DNA of 64,000 bases from JAEUMG01 sp046349315 (lineage in GTDB: Bacteria > Pseudomonadota > Alphaproteobacteria > Rhizobiales > Aestuariivirgaceae), in contig JAXMCQ010000013.1 of NCBI GenBank assembly GCA_046349315.1, forward strand, positions 1-64,000. The letters are read 5' to 3'. This document shows positions 55,011 through 64,000 of the stretch, one piece after another. Numbering within the stretch: the stretch's first letter is position 1; every line of letters begins with the position of its first letter. Below the pieces are notes generated by a model. The model was not told where the DNA came from. It saw nothing but the letters and a program-made list of their open reading frames with translations, and ran no database searches. A program made the position numbers and the translations under genes.

Positions 55011-57283
55011 ATGGCCTTCCTCGAATGCCGAACGCGACCGCCTCTATGATCTGCTCCCGGCTTTCATCCGCGAGCGCGACCAGCAGAGCGGCGGCGCCCT
55101 GCGCGGTCTCCTCGACATTGTCGATACCTGCGCCGATGTCATCGAAGAGGATATCAAGCAACTTCACGAAGACGCCTTCATCGAGACCTGCGAGCCCTGG
55201 GCCGTCGCCTATATCGGCGATTCGTCGGCACCTCGCCGCTCTTCGATGAAAGCCGCGTCAAGGACGGCGATACGGCGGTCGAACTTTTTCCCGATCTCGC
55301 CGGCGCCGAGGACCGGCGGGTCAAAAGCGCTGCATGGTCGCGCCGATCGTTCGCTGCCGGGTCGCGGGCTCCGGCTCTTCATTGCGCTACGCTCGCGCGC
55401 CGATGTCGCGAAAACGATATACTACCGGCGCCGCAGGCACATTGCCGATGCTCGAGGAGCTGGCCCGCGATGTGACCGGGTGGCCAGCGCATGCGGTTGA
55501 GTATTTCGAGCTTCTCGGCTGGACGCAAGGTGCGCAATCACCTGCGCTTCCATTCGCTGCGCACCCCCGACATCCGTTCGTCGAACGCATGGACCGGCTC
55601 AACGGTGCCTTCGACGAGATCGCCCATACTGTCGATGTGCGGCCGATCTCCCAGGATGAAGGCTATACAACATTCGTGACATCGGCTTCATCTCTGGCGT
55701 CTCATCGCCTACGCGCTTGACCGGATCGAAGCGCGCCGCCTCGGCGCGGCAGGAGACTTCCGTTTCTTCTTCAGTCCGCTCGGCAACTCGGCGCCGATCT
55801 TTCGCCGGCCTGCTGTAGAAGGTGACGAGGCGGCCCTCGCGACCGAGCTTCACGTTCCGCAGCCGATCCGGCCAGCGCGGTTCTTCCAGCACATAGCGGA
55901 CTTCACGGATCGGTGCCAAATGCTTCGAGCACGTCTTCGTCGATGGCGTCGAAATACCAGCCGCGCAGGTTGTGTGTCGCAATCTGTCCGTCCTTGGTCC
56001 CAACCGCCGACCGACCGGATTGCCATCGACGTGGCGCGCGGGCGTTTGACACTTGGACCAGCCCTGCTCCCGGCAACCAAGTCGAGAGATCACCTTATCA
56101 CTACGGCTTTCCCGCCGATCTCGGCGGCGGGCTCTACCGCCGCCGTTCTTGGCTGATCCGGCCCAACTTCGCACCCAATGTACGGGTGATCATCGTTGGA
56201 CCGGGCGGCCATCCAACGATCGCTGCGGCCATTGCTGAATGGGGAAGGCGTGGTCCCGACGCGCCCCAATGCCATCATCCGAATTCTCGACAATCGAACC
56301 TAGCGTCGAGACGATCAATCTCGATGTGACCACTGCTACCGGCACTGCTCGCCATCGAAGCTGCCGACGGGCGCCGGCCGCATCTGCGCTTGAACGGGCC
56401 ATTGCGGCTCTCGGGCAACCGCCCCGACTTTGCATTCACGCTTAGCGGTCTCCTGGTCGAGGGCAGAATTGTGGTCGACGGCTCGCTGCATCGGCTGCGC
56501 ATTCTGCATTCGACCCCTGTTCCCGAGCAGATCGCCGAGACCGATCCGCCGGTGCCGCCACCTGCCGTCGAGCCTACATCTCTGCGGCGGCAAACTTGGC
56601 GACGGGTGCCGTCGCCAACACCGAACTTGCCGTGCAGATCGCCTTCGGGATCAGCGGGCCGATTCCGGATGCCGGACCATGCAGAAGGCGTCATAGCGCT
56701 CGACAGCGTCATCGACGGCGCCGGTATCGATGCGATCGCCGGTCCTTCGCCAATGAGCTGCGCCCTGCCTTGCACAGCGCGCGAACGCACGACGATCCGC
56801 GGCGCCACATTGGTCAGGCAGATCGATCTTGCCACCGAGACGATGTTCGACGGGCTCGTCGAAGCCGAGCGTACCCAGACCGGTTGCGTGCGCTTCTCCT
56901 ACGTGCCGCCGCTATCGCGCACGCCCAGGCGCTATCGCTGCCAGCCGGATCTCGCCGACCGCAAGGCCATCGAGGCCGAGGAAACGCGCGTCGGGCCGTT
57001 GACGCCTGCGCAGAAGCAGGCGGTGCGCGATCTCGTGCATCTACGCGTCAAGCCCGAATATACCGCAGAGGGCAGCCGGCCTATCTCCAGCTTCGCTGCG
57101 CGGGCCAGCAGAAATTTTCACCGGCGCTGCCGACGGCTCCGAGATGGGCGTCTACTGCCATCTCACAGCCGCAGCGGGAAGCCAATCTGCGCGTGCGGCT
57201 CAAGGAATACCTGCCGTTCGGGCTCGATTACGGTTTGATCTACGCATCACGGGAGGCGGCGCGGAGAGGGAGCGAGACGATGA
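55011..57283 (+). pseudogene. Tail protein I-like eCIS baseplate protein, frameshifted
   Basis: With an indel right after the start, the chain reads RLYDLLPAFIRERDQQSGGA, LDIVDTCADVIEEDIKQLHE and WAVAYIGD, the P2 tail-protein-I-like N-terminus. Later frames give TLPMLEELARDVTGWPAHAV, VDVRPISQDEGY and a segment on strand-rich decorations (NLDVTTATG...LRLNGPLRLSGNRPDFAF). It ends CVRFSYVPPLSRTPRRYRCQ, a stretch I associate with eCIS tail proteins, and LRVRLKEYLPFGLDYGLI. Its place after the baseplate-J pair fits. About 750 residues if restored; the end is set by an ATGA overlap. Confidence 0.75.
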
Positions 57284-60200
57284 GTGGCGATCAAACGAGG
57301 TTCACATTCGATCCGGCGATACTCCGGCGTGCTGATGCAGCAAGGCCGTGTCCAGCTCGACTCCGACTGGAACGAAGAAATCGACATCCTCAGGCGCCGC
57401 ATTCGCACCACGACGCTCGACATTCCCGGCCCCTTGGGCGTGCCCTATCGTGAGTCCCAACGCCTTCAGCATCGGTTGGATCGCAGGCCTGCCCACCGAT
57501 CTTTCGACTGACCGGGCCGCCTCTATGTCGACGGCATACAGATCGAGAATTTCGCGGAGGACGGCGCAACTTACAATCATCAACCCTTCTTCCCGCCGCA
57601 ATTGGCACCCTTTCCCCCGCCCGCACTTCCCGCCGTCGGCGATGCTGTCGTCTATCTCGATGTGTGTGGGATCGCGAAGTCACCATATCGAGGATCCCGA
57701 ATTGCTCGACGCCGCTCTCGGCGGCGCCGATACGACGACACGGCGGCAGACGGTGTGGCAGGTCCGCGTCGATCCAATGCCGGGAGCAGCCTGCGGTGTG
57801 CCGGCTGGCGAGCCAGCCTCCTGCCGGACGATTGACGAGCCGCGCCATCGCGCCTCCGGCGCCCGACGATCCGTGCATCCTGCTGCCCGCCTCCGGCTAT
57901 CGCGGCCTCGAGAACCGTCTCTATCGCGTCGAAGTCCACAGCGGCGGCGCACTCGGCACGGCGCGCTTCATGGTCGCGCGATAATGGATCCATTGTCTCG
58001 GTGGTGCGCGACATCGCGGTCAGCGGCACTCAAACAACACTTACCGTCAATCGCATCGGCCGTGACCAGTTCCTGCGCTTCCGCGCCGGCGATTGGGTGA
58101 CGGTTACCGACGATCACCGCGAGCTCACTGGCCAGCCTGGGCGAAATGGCGCTCATCGTCAACGTCAACGAGACCAACCGCCAAATCGTGCTCGACCGCG
58201 CCCTGCCGACGGCGGGCCAAAGACCGTTCGGCGCCAATGCAGCGCAAATCGCCGAGCGCCACACACGGGTGCAGCGCTGGGACCAGACCGGTGCCACCAA
58301 TACCGTCGATGCCGACGGCCTCATTCTCACCGGAGCGTGTCCGGTCCTGATTGAAGATGGTATCGAGATCGAATTCTCGACCGTCCCCGCCGGCGGATCG
58401 TCGGTGTCGGCGATCACTGGGTATTCTGGGCCCGCACGGCGACGGCGCAGATCGAGGAACTCACCAATGCGCCGCCGCGTGGCATCATTCACCACTATAT
58501 GCAGATCGCCGCGATCACCGGGCTTGGCGGTGCCGCACCGACGATCACCGATTGCCGCCCGCCGCAGCAACAGCAAGGCGATTGCTGCTGCACAATCATT
58601 GTGCTCCTGGCGAGAACATCCAGGCCGGCATCGATGCCCTCCCGCGCAGGGTGGCTGTGTGCCTCAAGACCGACCGTAGCCAGATCCCAGGAACTGCTCC
58701 GCATCGCCCGCGGCAGCATCGTACTCAAGGCCGAGAGTCCCGGAACCACAGTTCGGTCGACCGGCAACGGCCCACCCCTCATCATCGGCAATCCAGCGGG
58801 CATCAGGATCGAAGGCATCGATGTGCTTGGCATCGACTTCGAGGCGAACAACACGCAGTCGATATTGACGCCGTCCTGATGATCGCCGCCGCGCTACGCG
58901 TCAGAACCACACTGCGCGATGAGCGCGATAGCGCCAACCCACTTCGCCGGCCTTCTCGCCAACACCACCGACCAGTTGAGCGTGCACTATTGCCGCTTCC
59001 GGCAGCTAGCGGTCGGCATCCTCGTGCGCGAACGCTGCGAAAAATTCGAGGCCACGGCGTCGATATCGATCTTGCTGCGGTCGAAGGCGTTGTCGTCGCG
59101 CTTGCAGGGATCGCCTATATCGAGTTCTGGCCTTTTCCTGCCGTGTGTCTCGCAATGCCGTCTCCGGAGCGCTGTTCGGCATTCTCCTCAATGACGAACC
59201 GTTCGGCGACGCCAACTCGCTGGCGGATATGTCGTCCGTCACTGACAACACGGTCATTTGCCCTGCACCAGCCGGAGGGCAACGCGGTCGCGAGACCGGT
59301 TGCCATCGATGTGGCGGCTGATGGTTGCTATGTAACGGGCAATCGCGTCCGCTACGCCAGCCGGTTCTTTGTCGGCATCCGAATTGCCGGCTCCTTCTGC
59401 GAGGTGAGCGGCAATTAAGCTGTTTCGGATCTCGGGCAGTTCGATATCCTCGGCCTGATTGCCGTCCAGATCGGCGGCGTCGGCCAGAAATCCAGTCCGA
59501 TCTTTGCCGGGATCGTCGCCAACAATACGCTCGCCGGATGCCAGCATGGCATCCTGTGCATCGATGGGCGCACCCGACGATCGAGGGAAACATCATCGAG
59601 GGACTTGGCGCGCGCCTCGGTTTCGCCGTCTTCGGCTTCTGCGAGTCGTGCTGGCTCGCACATTTCCGGCAATCGCATTGGCGGTGCGCTGGCCGCCCTC
59701 CTTCAGCAGTGGCAGTCAGAATCGCTTCTCTGCCAATGACCGCCGTAACGGATCGACCGGCATCTCCCTCTCACAGGAGATACAGGCTCCCCAGATCGTC
59801 GGCAATCGCCTCGACAATCTGGATTTCTGGGGCATATTCACCCTCGTCACCCTGGCGCGACTCGACATCGTGGAAAATCGACTGGGTCAGATGCGCCACC
59901 GTATTGCCCGCGCACCTTTTTGATTGATGCCTTTACCGCCGCGGCGGTGGTCATGCCTGCGAACGAAGTCGTTGGCTGGCAGTAATGGCGGCGACAGGCA
60001 ACTTCGGGAACGCCGACTACGGCATCGTCGGCGACTTTAGTATTCGAGGCGTGGCCGAGGGAAATTCGTCAACGCGGTTTCGAATGGTCTTCAGCAGGAA
60101 CTCCGCAAGCGCGACTTCGCGCCTGCTGCGCGGCGACCGGTTCGACTTCTCGCAGGCGAAACATTGACGATCGGCTTCGCCATCCAGATGCTCGGCAACG

Positions 60201-60559
60201 GTTCTCGGCACGGGCCGCACCGCGCTCGTCGAACAGCCAAGGCGCAACCAACGACCGTCTTTTCATCCGCTTCGAGCGGGTCTCATTCGACCACAATTAC
60301 TGCATGCACTTCTCGGCACCCCGGGTGTTTGCGGCAGGCCAAGGCGCCACCGTCTGGCTGGTGGGCCGCCGCGCCATCGTCATGGGCAATCACATCAAGT
60401 CATTCGCACGGTTCTTTCCTCGGTGAATTTCAACAGCATGCCCGGCCCATTCATCGGCAACACTACCGCCGGCGGTACGATCAACCATGCGGACTTCCCG
60501 GTTCCGGCCAACAGCTTCAACATGACCGGGCTACCCAACTCGAAAGGCCAGTCACATGA
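57280..60559 (+). pseudogene. DUF6519/right-handed beta-helix eCIS protein, frameshifted
   Basis: ATG 57280 begins MSGDQTRFTFDPA; shifted frames continue RYSGVLMQQGRVQLDSDWNE and LYVDGIQIENFAEDGATYNH, the DUF6519 start. The central and C-terminal parts resemble a right-handed beta-helix: PLIIGNPAGIRIEGIDVLGI, RLDNLDFWGIFTLVTLARLD and short turns of alternating hydrophobic residues with Asn. It may be a fibre or receptor-binding element of the particle. At about 1,090 codons it is the longest gene of its half of the cluster. Indels are frequent, and the stop overlaps the next ATG as ATGA. Confidence 0.72.
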
Positions 60560-60844
60560 AACTCGACGAACTCCTCAAGCAGAATGCCACATGGCCCGAG
60601 CAGGCAAAGAAACGCCGCGTTCGACAAGGTCGACGAGAATGCAGCGAAGTTCCCTCGACGAACAGCGCGCCGCAAGGCGGATATCGAGGCCTGCATCGAC
60701 GCGCTGGCGCGCCGCAAGGAAGACGCTATCGCCTCCTATGATCGAGCGATCGAGAGCGAGAAAGCCGAGCCCGAGCTGCGTTACGGACCCAAAAATCGGC
60801 TGTCGGAGCAACTGGCTGGAGCCGACTGCGACGACAGCCAGTAA
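60556..60844 (+). pseudogene. Small coiled-coil eCIS-cluster protein, frameshifted
   Basis: ATG 60556 gives MKLDELLKQNATWPEQAKK, then after a shift FDKVDENAAKF and RRKADIEACIDALARRKEDA and IASYDRAIESEKAE, a heptad-like helical chain. It ends at 60,844, or at 60,872 in another frame. About 95 residues. It is the last gene on the plus strand before the SDR and overlaps the beta-helix gene. It may be a fibre chaperone or a small structural helix bundle; unknown family. Confidence 0.5.
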
Positions 60845-60891
60845 GGACAAAAATCCAAAGCAAAAGCGCTAACGCGCAGTGCAGCAACCCT

Positions 60892-61646
60892 TCACATTCG
60901 CAATAATAGACCGCCATCGATGGCAAGCTCGACACCGGTAATGAAACCCGACGCGTCCGACAGCAGGAACAACGTGGCGTTCGCTATGTCCTCAGCCGCC
61001 CGATCCGCCGAGCGCGCCAGGACGAGGCGACCTGGCTGGAAGTCCTCGGTATCCCACGGTACGCGGTGGCGCTGGGCGTTGGCCTGGGCAGATATTCTGC
61101 TGGATGGTCACGACGGTCAGGAGGCCGTGCGCGCAGCGAACGGGACACTGCGCATACCGCGGCCTTGAAGCCTGATAGGCATCCTGCGGCTGATCGCCAC
61201 GATCCACTGGATGGTCGAAACATGGACCATGGCGCCGCCGCCGCTCTTGCTCATCCACGGCGTCGCCGCCCGGCTGGTCAGCACTACGTTTCAGGTTGAT
61301 GTCCATCACGTCGTCCCAGACCGAGAGGTCCATGTCGAGGAGCGACTTGTCCCGGCCGAACCACAATACGCCCGCGACATTTGCCAAATAGTCGAGCCGG
61401 CCAGCGCGGCCATGGGCCCCGGCGATGGTGGCCTCGACAAAGGCCTGGTCGCGCAGATCGCCTTGAGCGTAGTCGACCAGTGCAGGTTGGCTTTGCAGAG
61501 TGGCGGGGCAAGGCTTCATGTCGATGGCGGTGACCCTCGCTCCCGCCTTGGCCAAGGCCACGGCGATCGCCTCGCCCATGTTGCCACCGGCGCCCGTCAC
61601 CACCGCGTTTCTACCTGGAATCGTAGGCTGGCAGTGACATCGGCAT
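60892..61646 (-). pseudogene. SDR-family oxidoreductase, frameshifted
   Basis: The minus strand reads NAVVTGAGGNMGEAIAVALA (cofactor motif), DYLANVAGVLWFGRDKSLLD with DLSVWDDVMDINLK, and, after several shifts, the usual SDR ending SDASGFITGVELAIDGG to TGA at 60,892. The segment with the catalytic Ser-Tyr-Lys is scrambled by indels. It resembles short-chain dehydrogenases annotated as 3-oxoacyl reductases. It is divergent from the aldehyde dehydrogenase and unrelated to the injection system. Confidence 0.78.
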
Positions 61647-61762
61647 CTTCCTTGTCCTCATCCTGAGTCATGCTAGCCAATCAAGCTATGCTGAAAAACG
61701 AAAAAATTCTATTTTGGTCAATTCTGTTTAGAATGTGCCGAGCTCCACACGAGGAGCGAGAT

Positions 61763-63172
61763 ATGAATATCGCGGTAATGCCCGACGAGCGCTTGGCCTT
61801 TGACGTCGTCTCGCCGATCGACGGAAGCGTCTATGCGCGCCGTTTCTATGCCGGCGGAAGCTACATCGAAGATCTGAGCCGCGCGGAAAACGCGGCCAAG
61901 AGCTGGGCGCGGACGCCACTCGACGAAAGAATAGCCCTCGTTCTTCGCTTCGGCGAAGAAATGGCTAAGCGCGCGCCACAGCTTGCCGAAACCTTGTCCT
62001 GGCAGATGGGGCGTCCGCTGGGGCGAGTCCGGCGAGACGCCACGCCTGAAACTGGTCGGGGAATTGACGGTGAAAGCTGCAGCGAGGCGCGCTTGCGGAT
62101 GAGGAATTCCTCGCGATCCAGGCATTCGCCGATTTGCACGGCGCGCACCGCAGGGCGTTACGCTTTCGATCTGCGCCTGGAATTATCCCGTCGCGATGCT
62201 GGGGTACCTAGTCAGCGGGCCGTTGATCGCCGGCAATGTCGTCATCTTCAAACATTTCTCCCCAAACACCGCTCACCGCTGACATCGCCGGCGAGGCGTT
62301 TGCCGCCGCCGGTGTTCCTGAAGGCGTGTTTCAGACATTGGACATAGCTCACGCCGACGCCGAGCGCATGATCGCCTCCGGCCGGCTGCGCGCGGTCAAC
62401 TTCATCGGTTCGGTGAATGGCGGCAAGCGGGTCCATGCAGCGGCAGGCGGCACATTGACCAATGTCCATCTGGAACTCGGAGGCAAAGATCCTTCCTATG
62501 TCCGGCCGGATGCTGATATTGCCCGGGCAATTCCGCTGTTGGTTGAAGGTTGTTACCCAATTTCCGGGCAGTCCTGCTGCTCGGTCGAGCGCCTCTATGT
62601 CCACGAGGACATTCGCGATCGCTTTATCGATGCCTCGTGGTGAGCTGCGCAGGTTTCCCTCGATCATCCGGTCCGTGCGAAGCCCATTATCGGGCCGGTG
62701 GTAAGCACGCGCGCGGCTACCAATATTCGCGCCCAAATCGACGACGCCTTGGCAAAGGGCGCCAAGCGTCTGTTGCTACCGGCCGCTTCGCGGCCACGCA
62801 GCTTGGGTCGGCCTTGTCGGTCCTGGAAGTGCTCATCGGTACCGACCACTCCATGTCCTTTATGCGAGACGAGACCTTCGGGCCGGTGGCCGCGATCCAG
62901 TTTGTCAAGGACGATGCCGAAGCGGTCCGGCTGATGAATGACAGCGACTATGGCTTGAGCGCCAGCGTGTGGACGGCCGACACCGAAACCGGGCTAAAAT
63001 TACTGACGAGATCGATGCCGGCACCGTCTATCTCAATCGCTGCGATCACGCCGATCTTTATTTGCCGTGGGGCGGTGTCAAGAATTCGGGTCTCGGCCGC
63101 GTCAATGGCAGTGAAGGCTTGAAACAGGCGACCGAAAGCAAGTCGTTTCATGTCCGCACCGCGTTTGTCTGA
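61763..63172 (+). pseudogene. Aldehyde dehydrogenase family protein, frameshifted
   Basis: Restored frames give an NAD(P)-dependent aldehyde dehydrogenase of about 470 residues: AFDVVSPIDGSVYARRF, SWQMGRPLG, the cofactor-site SICAWNYPVAMLGYL (in a shifted frame), VNFIGSVNGGKRVH, HLELGGKDPSYV with the catalytic Glu region, the catalytic Cys in ISGQSCCSVERLYVH, DETFGPVAAIQFV and GVKNSGLGRVNGSEGL. AGGAGCG precedes ATG 61763. At least five single-base indels break it while codon structure elsewhere is preserved. It is divergent from the SDR and overlaps the next gene. Confidence 0.85.
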
Positions 63173-63937
63173 CGACGCCTTAGCAGAACTGGCGGGACGC
63201 GCCGTACGCGTGTGCGCGAGGCTGTCACAGCTTCCGCGCTGCTCTTGCTCGTTCGCGAGCATGCCGGCAACGAGGTGCCGCCGGCCTGGGCCAATCTCGG
63301 GCTTGCCGCGCCGTTTCTGGAAACGCATTTCGCCTGGGATAACGCAGGCGCGGCCGCGCTCACCGAACTTCTGGCTGAAGAGCTAGTGCGGCCGTGTTGG
63401 CGACCTATTCGCGGCTTTTCCTCGATTCAACCGATTTCCCGGCGACTGGGACTGCCTGCGTCCGGATTTGGGCGGCATCCCGGTTCCGGCCAACCTCAAA
63501 TCGGATGCCGGCGACCGGGTCGCGCGAGGCGATCGCGCGCGAGCCTTTCGACGCGGTCATGACGCAAGCGTAGACGCGCCGGCCAGCGGTAGTCTCCATT
63601 CACACTTTCACACCGGTGATGGCCGGTAAGCGCCGGCAAACCGAAATCGGCGTGTTGTGGCGCGAGGAATGCAGAATGGGAGTTGCCGCATTGCAGGCAT
63701 TGCGCGATCGTGGAGGCTTCGCGATCGGCAGCAACGAGCCCATGACTGGCATGGCTCCGAGGGCTACACATTGCGCCGCCACGGCCTAGACCAAGGCTTG
63801 CCCTGCTCTACCTCGAAATTCGCAATGATCTCCTCATGACCGAACGCGGCCGCGCGCAGATTGCTGCTGCGCTCGCGCCGGCTCTCAGAGCGGGAAATCG
63901 ATATGCTCCATGGACAAATGGGTCACGAAAACGATAG
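63150..63937 (+). pseudogene. N-formylglutamate amidohydrolase-like protein, frameshifted
   Basis: Joined frames show LLLVREHAGNEVPPAWANLG, FLETHFAWDNAGAAALTELL, TYSRLFLDS (shifted frame), RPDLGGIPVPANL, and at the end GYTLRRHGLDQGLPCLYLEI followed by RNDLLMTERGR, the pattern of N-formylglutamate amidohydrolases (HutG type). These release formate from N-formyl amino acids. ATG 63150 overlaps the aldehyde dehydrogenase end; TTG 63165 is an alternative. The reading is broken several times and stops at 63,937. Nothing is seen in the remaining 63 bases. Confidence 0.72.
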
Positions 63938-64000
63938 AGACCAAGTCGGTTTGCCAAATCCGCAAGGGGGCTGAGTCCATCGTGGCCTGGATGACGGTTT

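Noticed and set aside
33239..60844. Interpretation as a prophage, R-type tailocin or type VI secretion system
   Set aside because: No capsid, terminase, integrase or lysis genes and no TssJLM or ClpV genes were seen; DUF4255, DUF4157 and the AAA+ ATPase point to an eCIS.
1..64000. tRNA, rRNA and CRISPR arrays
   Set aside because: Read on both strands by eye, I saw no cloverleaf with conserved T-loop, no rRNA-like stretch and no regularly spaced repeats; a dedicated scan (tRNAscan-SE, CRISPR finder) would be decisive.

Overview
The window looks like a chromosomal segment of an alphaproteobacterium, probably Hyphomicrobiales (Rhizobiales). The evidence is high GC with strongly GC-rich third positions, many stacked high-affinity ABC importers, AGGAG/GGGAGG ribosome sites with frequent GTG/TTG starts, and palindromic intergenic repeats of the type common in that order. 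I saw no rRNA, tRNA, CRISPR array, integrase or transposase.

Region 1 (0.27-5.3 kb) is a branched-chain-amino-acid-type importer: livF, a livM-livG fusion and livH on the minus strand, with the divergent periplasmic binding protein on the plus strand. A metallo-beta-lactamase-fold hydrolase follows on the minus strand. Region 2 (6.4-18.1 kb) is one long minus-strand operon with overlapping stops and starts: sugar-type permease, binding protein, a permease fused to an SMP-30/strictosidine-synthase-like propeller, a second such propeller protein, a double ATPase, an acyl-CoA ligase fused to an enoyl-CoA hydratase, an SDR dehydrogenase and a collapsed thiolase remnant. A divergent AraC/FeaR-like regulator sits at its head. 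The operon appears to import a compound and start CoA-dependent breakdown of it.

Region 3 (18.2-32.4 kb) is a second catabolic island. It has a Dpp/Opp-type importer (two permeases and a fused double ATPase, with its binding protein on the other strand), an amidohydrolase, an HpcH/HpaI aldolase, an L-rhamnonate-dehydratase-like enolase-superfamily enzyme, a 2-hydroxyacid dehydrogenase, a DoeB/aspartoacylase-like deacylase, an SDR, a second enolase-superfamily enzyme and a thiolase. Upstream of this thiolase is the decayed tail of an SDR matching the one in region 2. The SDR-thiolase pair was therefore duplicated, and each copy kept a different gene.

Region 4 (33.2-60.8 kb) is the most notable part: a phage-tail-like extracellular contractile injection system (eCIS). 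It has sheath, tube, a T4-type baseplate-hub chaperone, a Pvc16/DUF4255 cap protein, an AAA+ ATPase, two tandem DUF4157 proteins (candidate cargo), CIS-tube and LysM-type proteins, gp27-like hub, gp5/gpV spike, gp25, two baseplate-J-like proteins (the second carrying a lectin-like beta-propeller), a tail-protein-I-like protein and a large DUF6519/beta-helix protein. There are no capsid, terminase or integrase genes and no T6SS membrane-complex genes. Region 5 (60.9-63.9 kb) holds an SDR, an aldehyde dehydrogenase and an N-formylglutamate amidohydrolase.

Quality caveat: 1-38.1 kb and 45.5-52.1 kb read cleanly. From 38.1 to 44.3 kb and from 52.1 kb to the end nearly every gene is broken by many single-base indels while its protein sequence stays recognisable across frames, and the housekeeping-type genes after the eCIS are affected too. 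Local sequencing or assembly error is therefore the likelier explanation, though real decay cannot be excluded. Broken genes are listed as pseudogene with the product they encode when the frames are joined.
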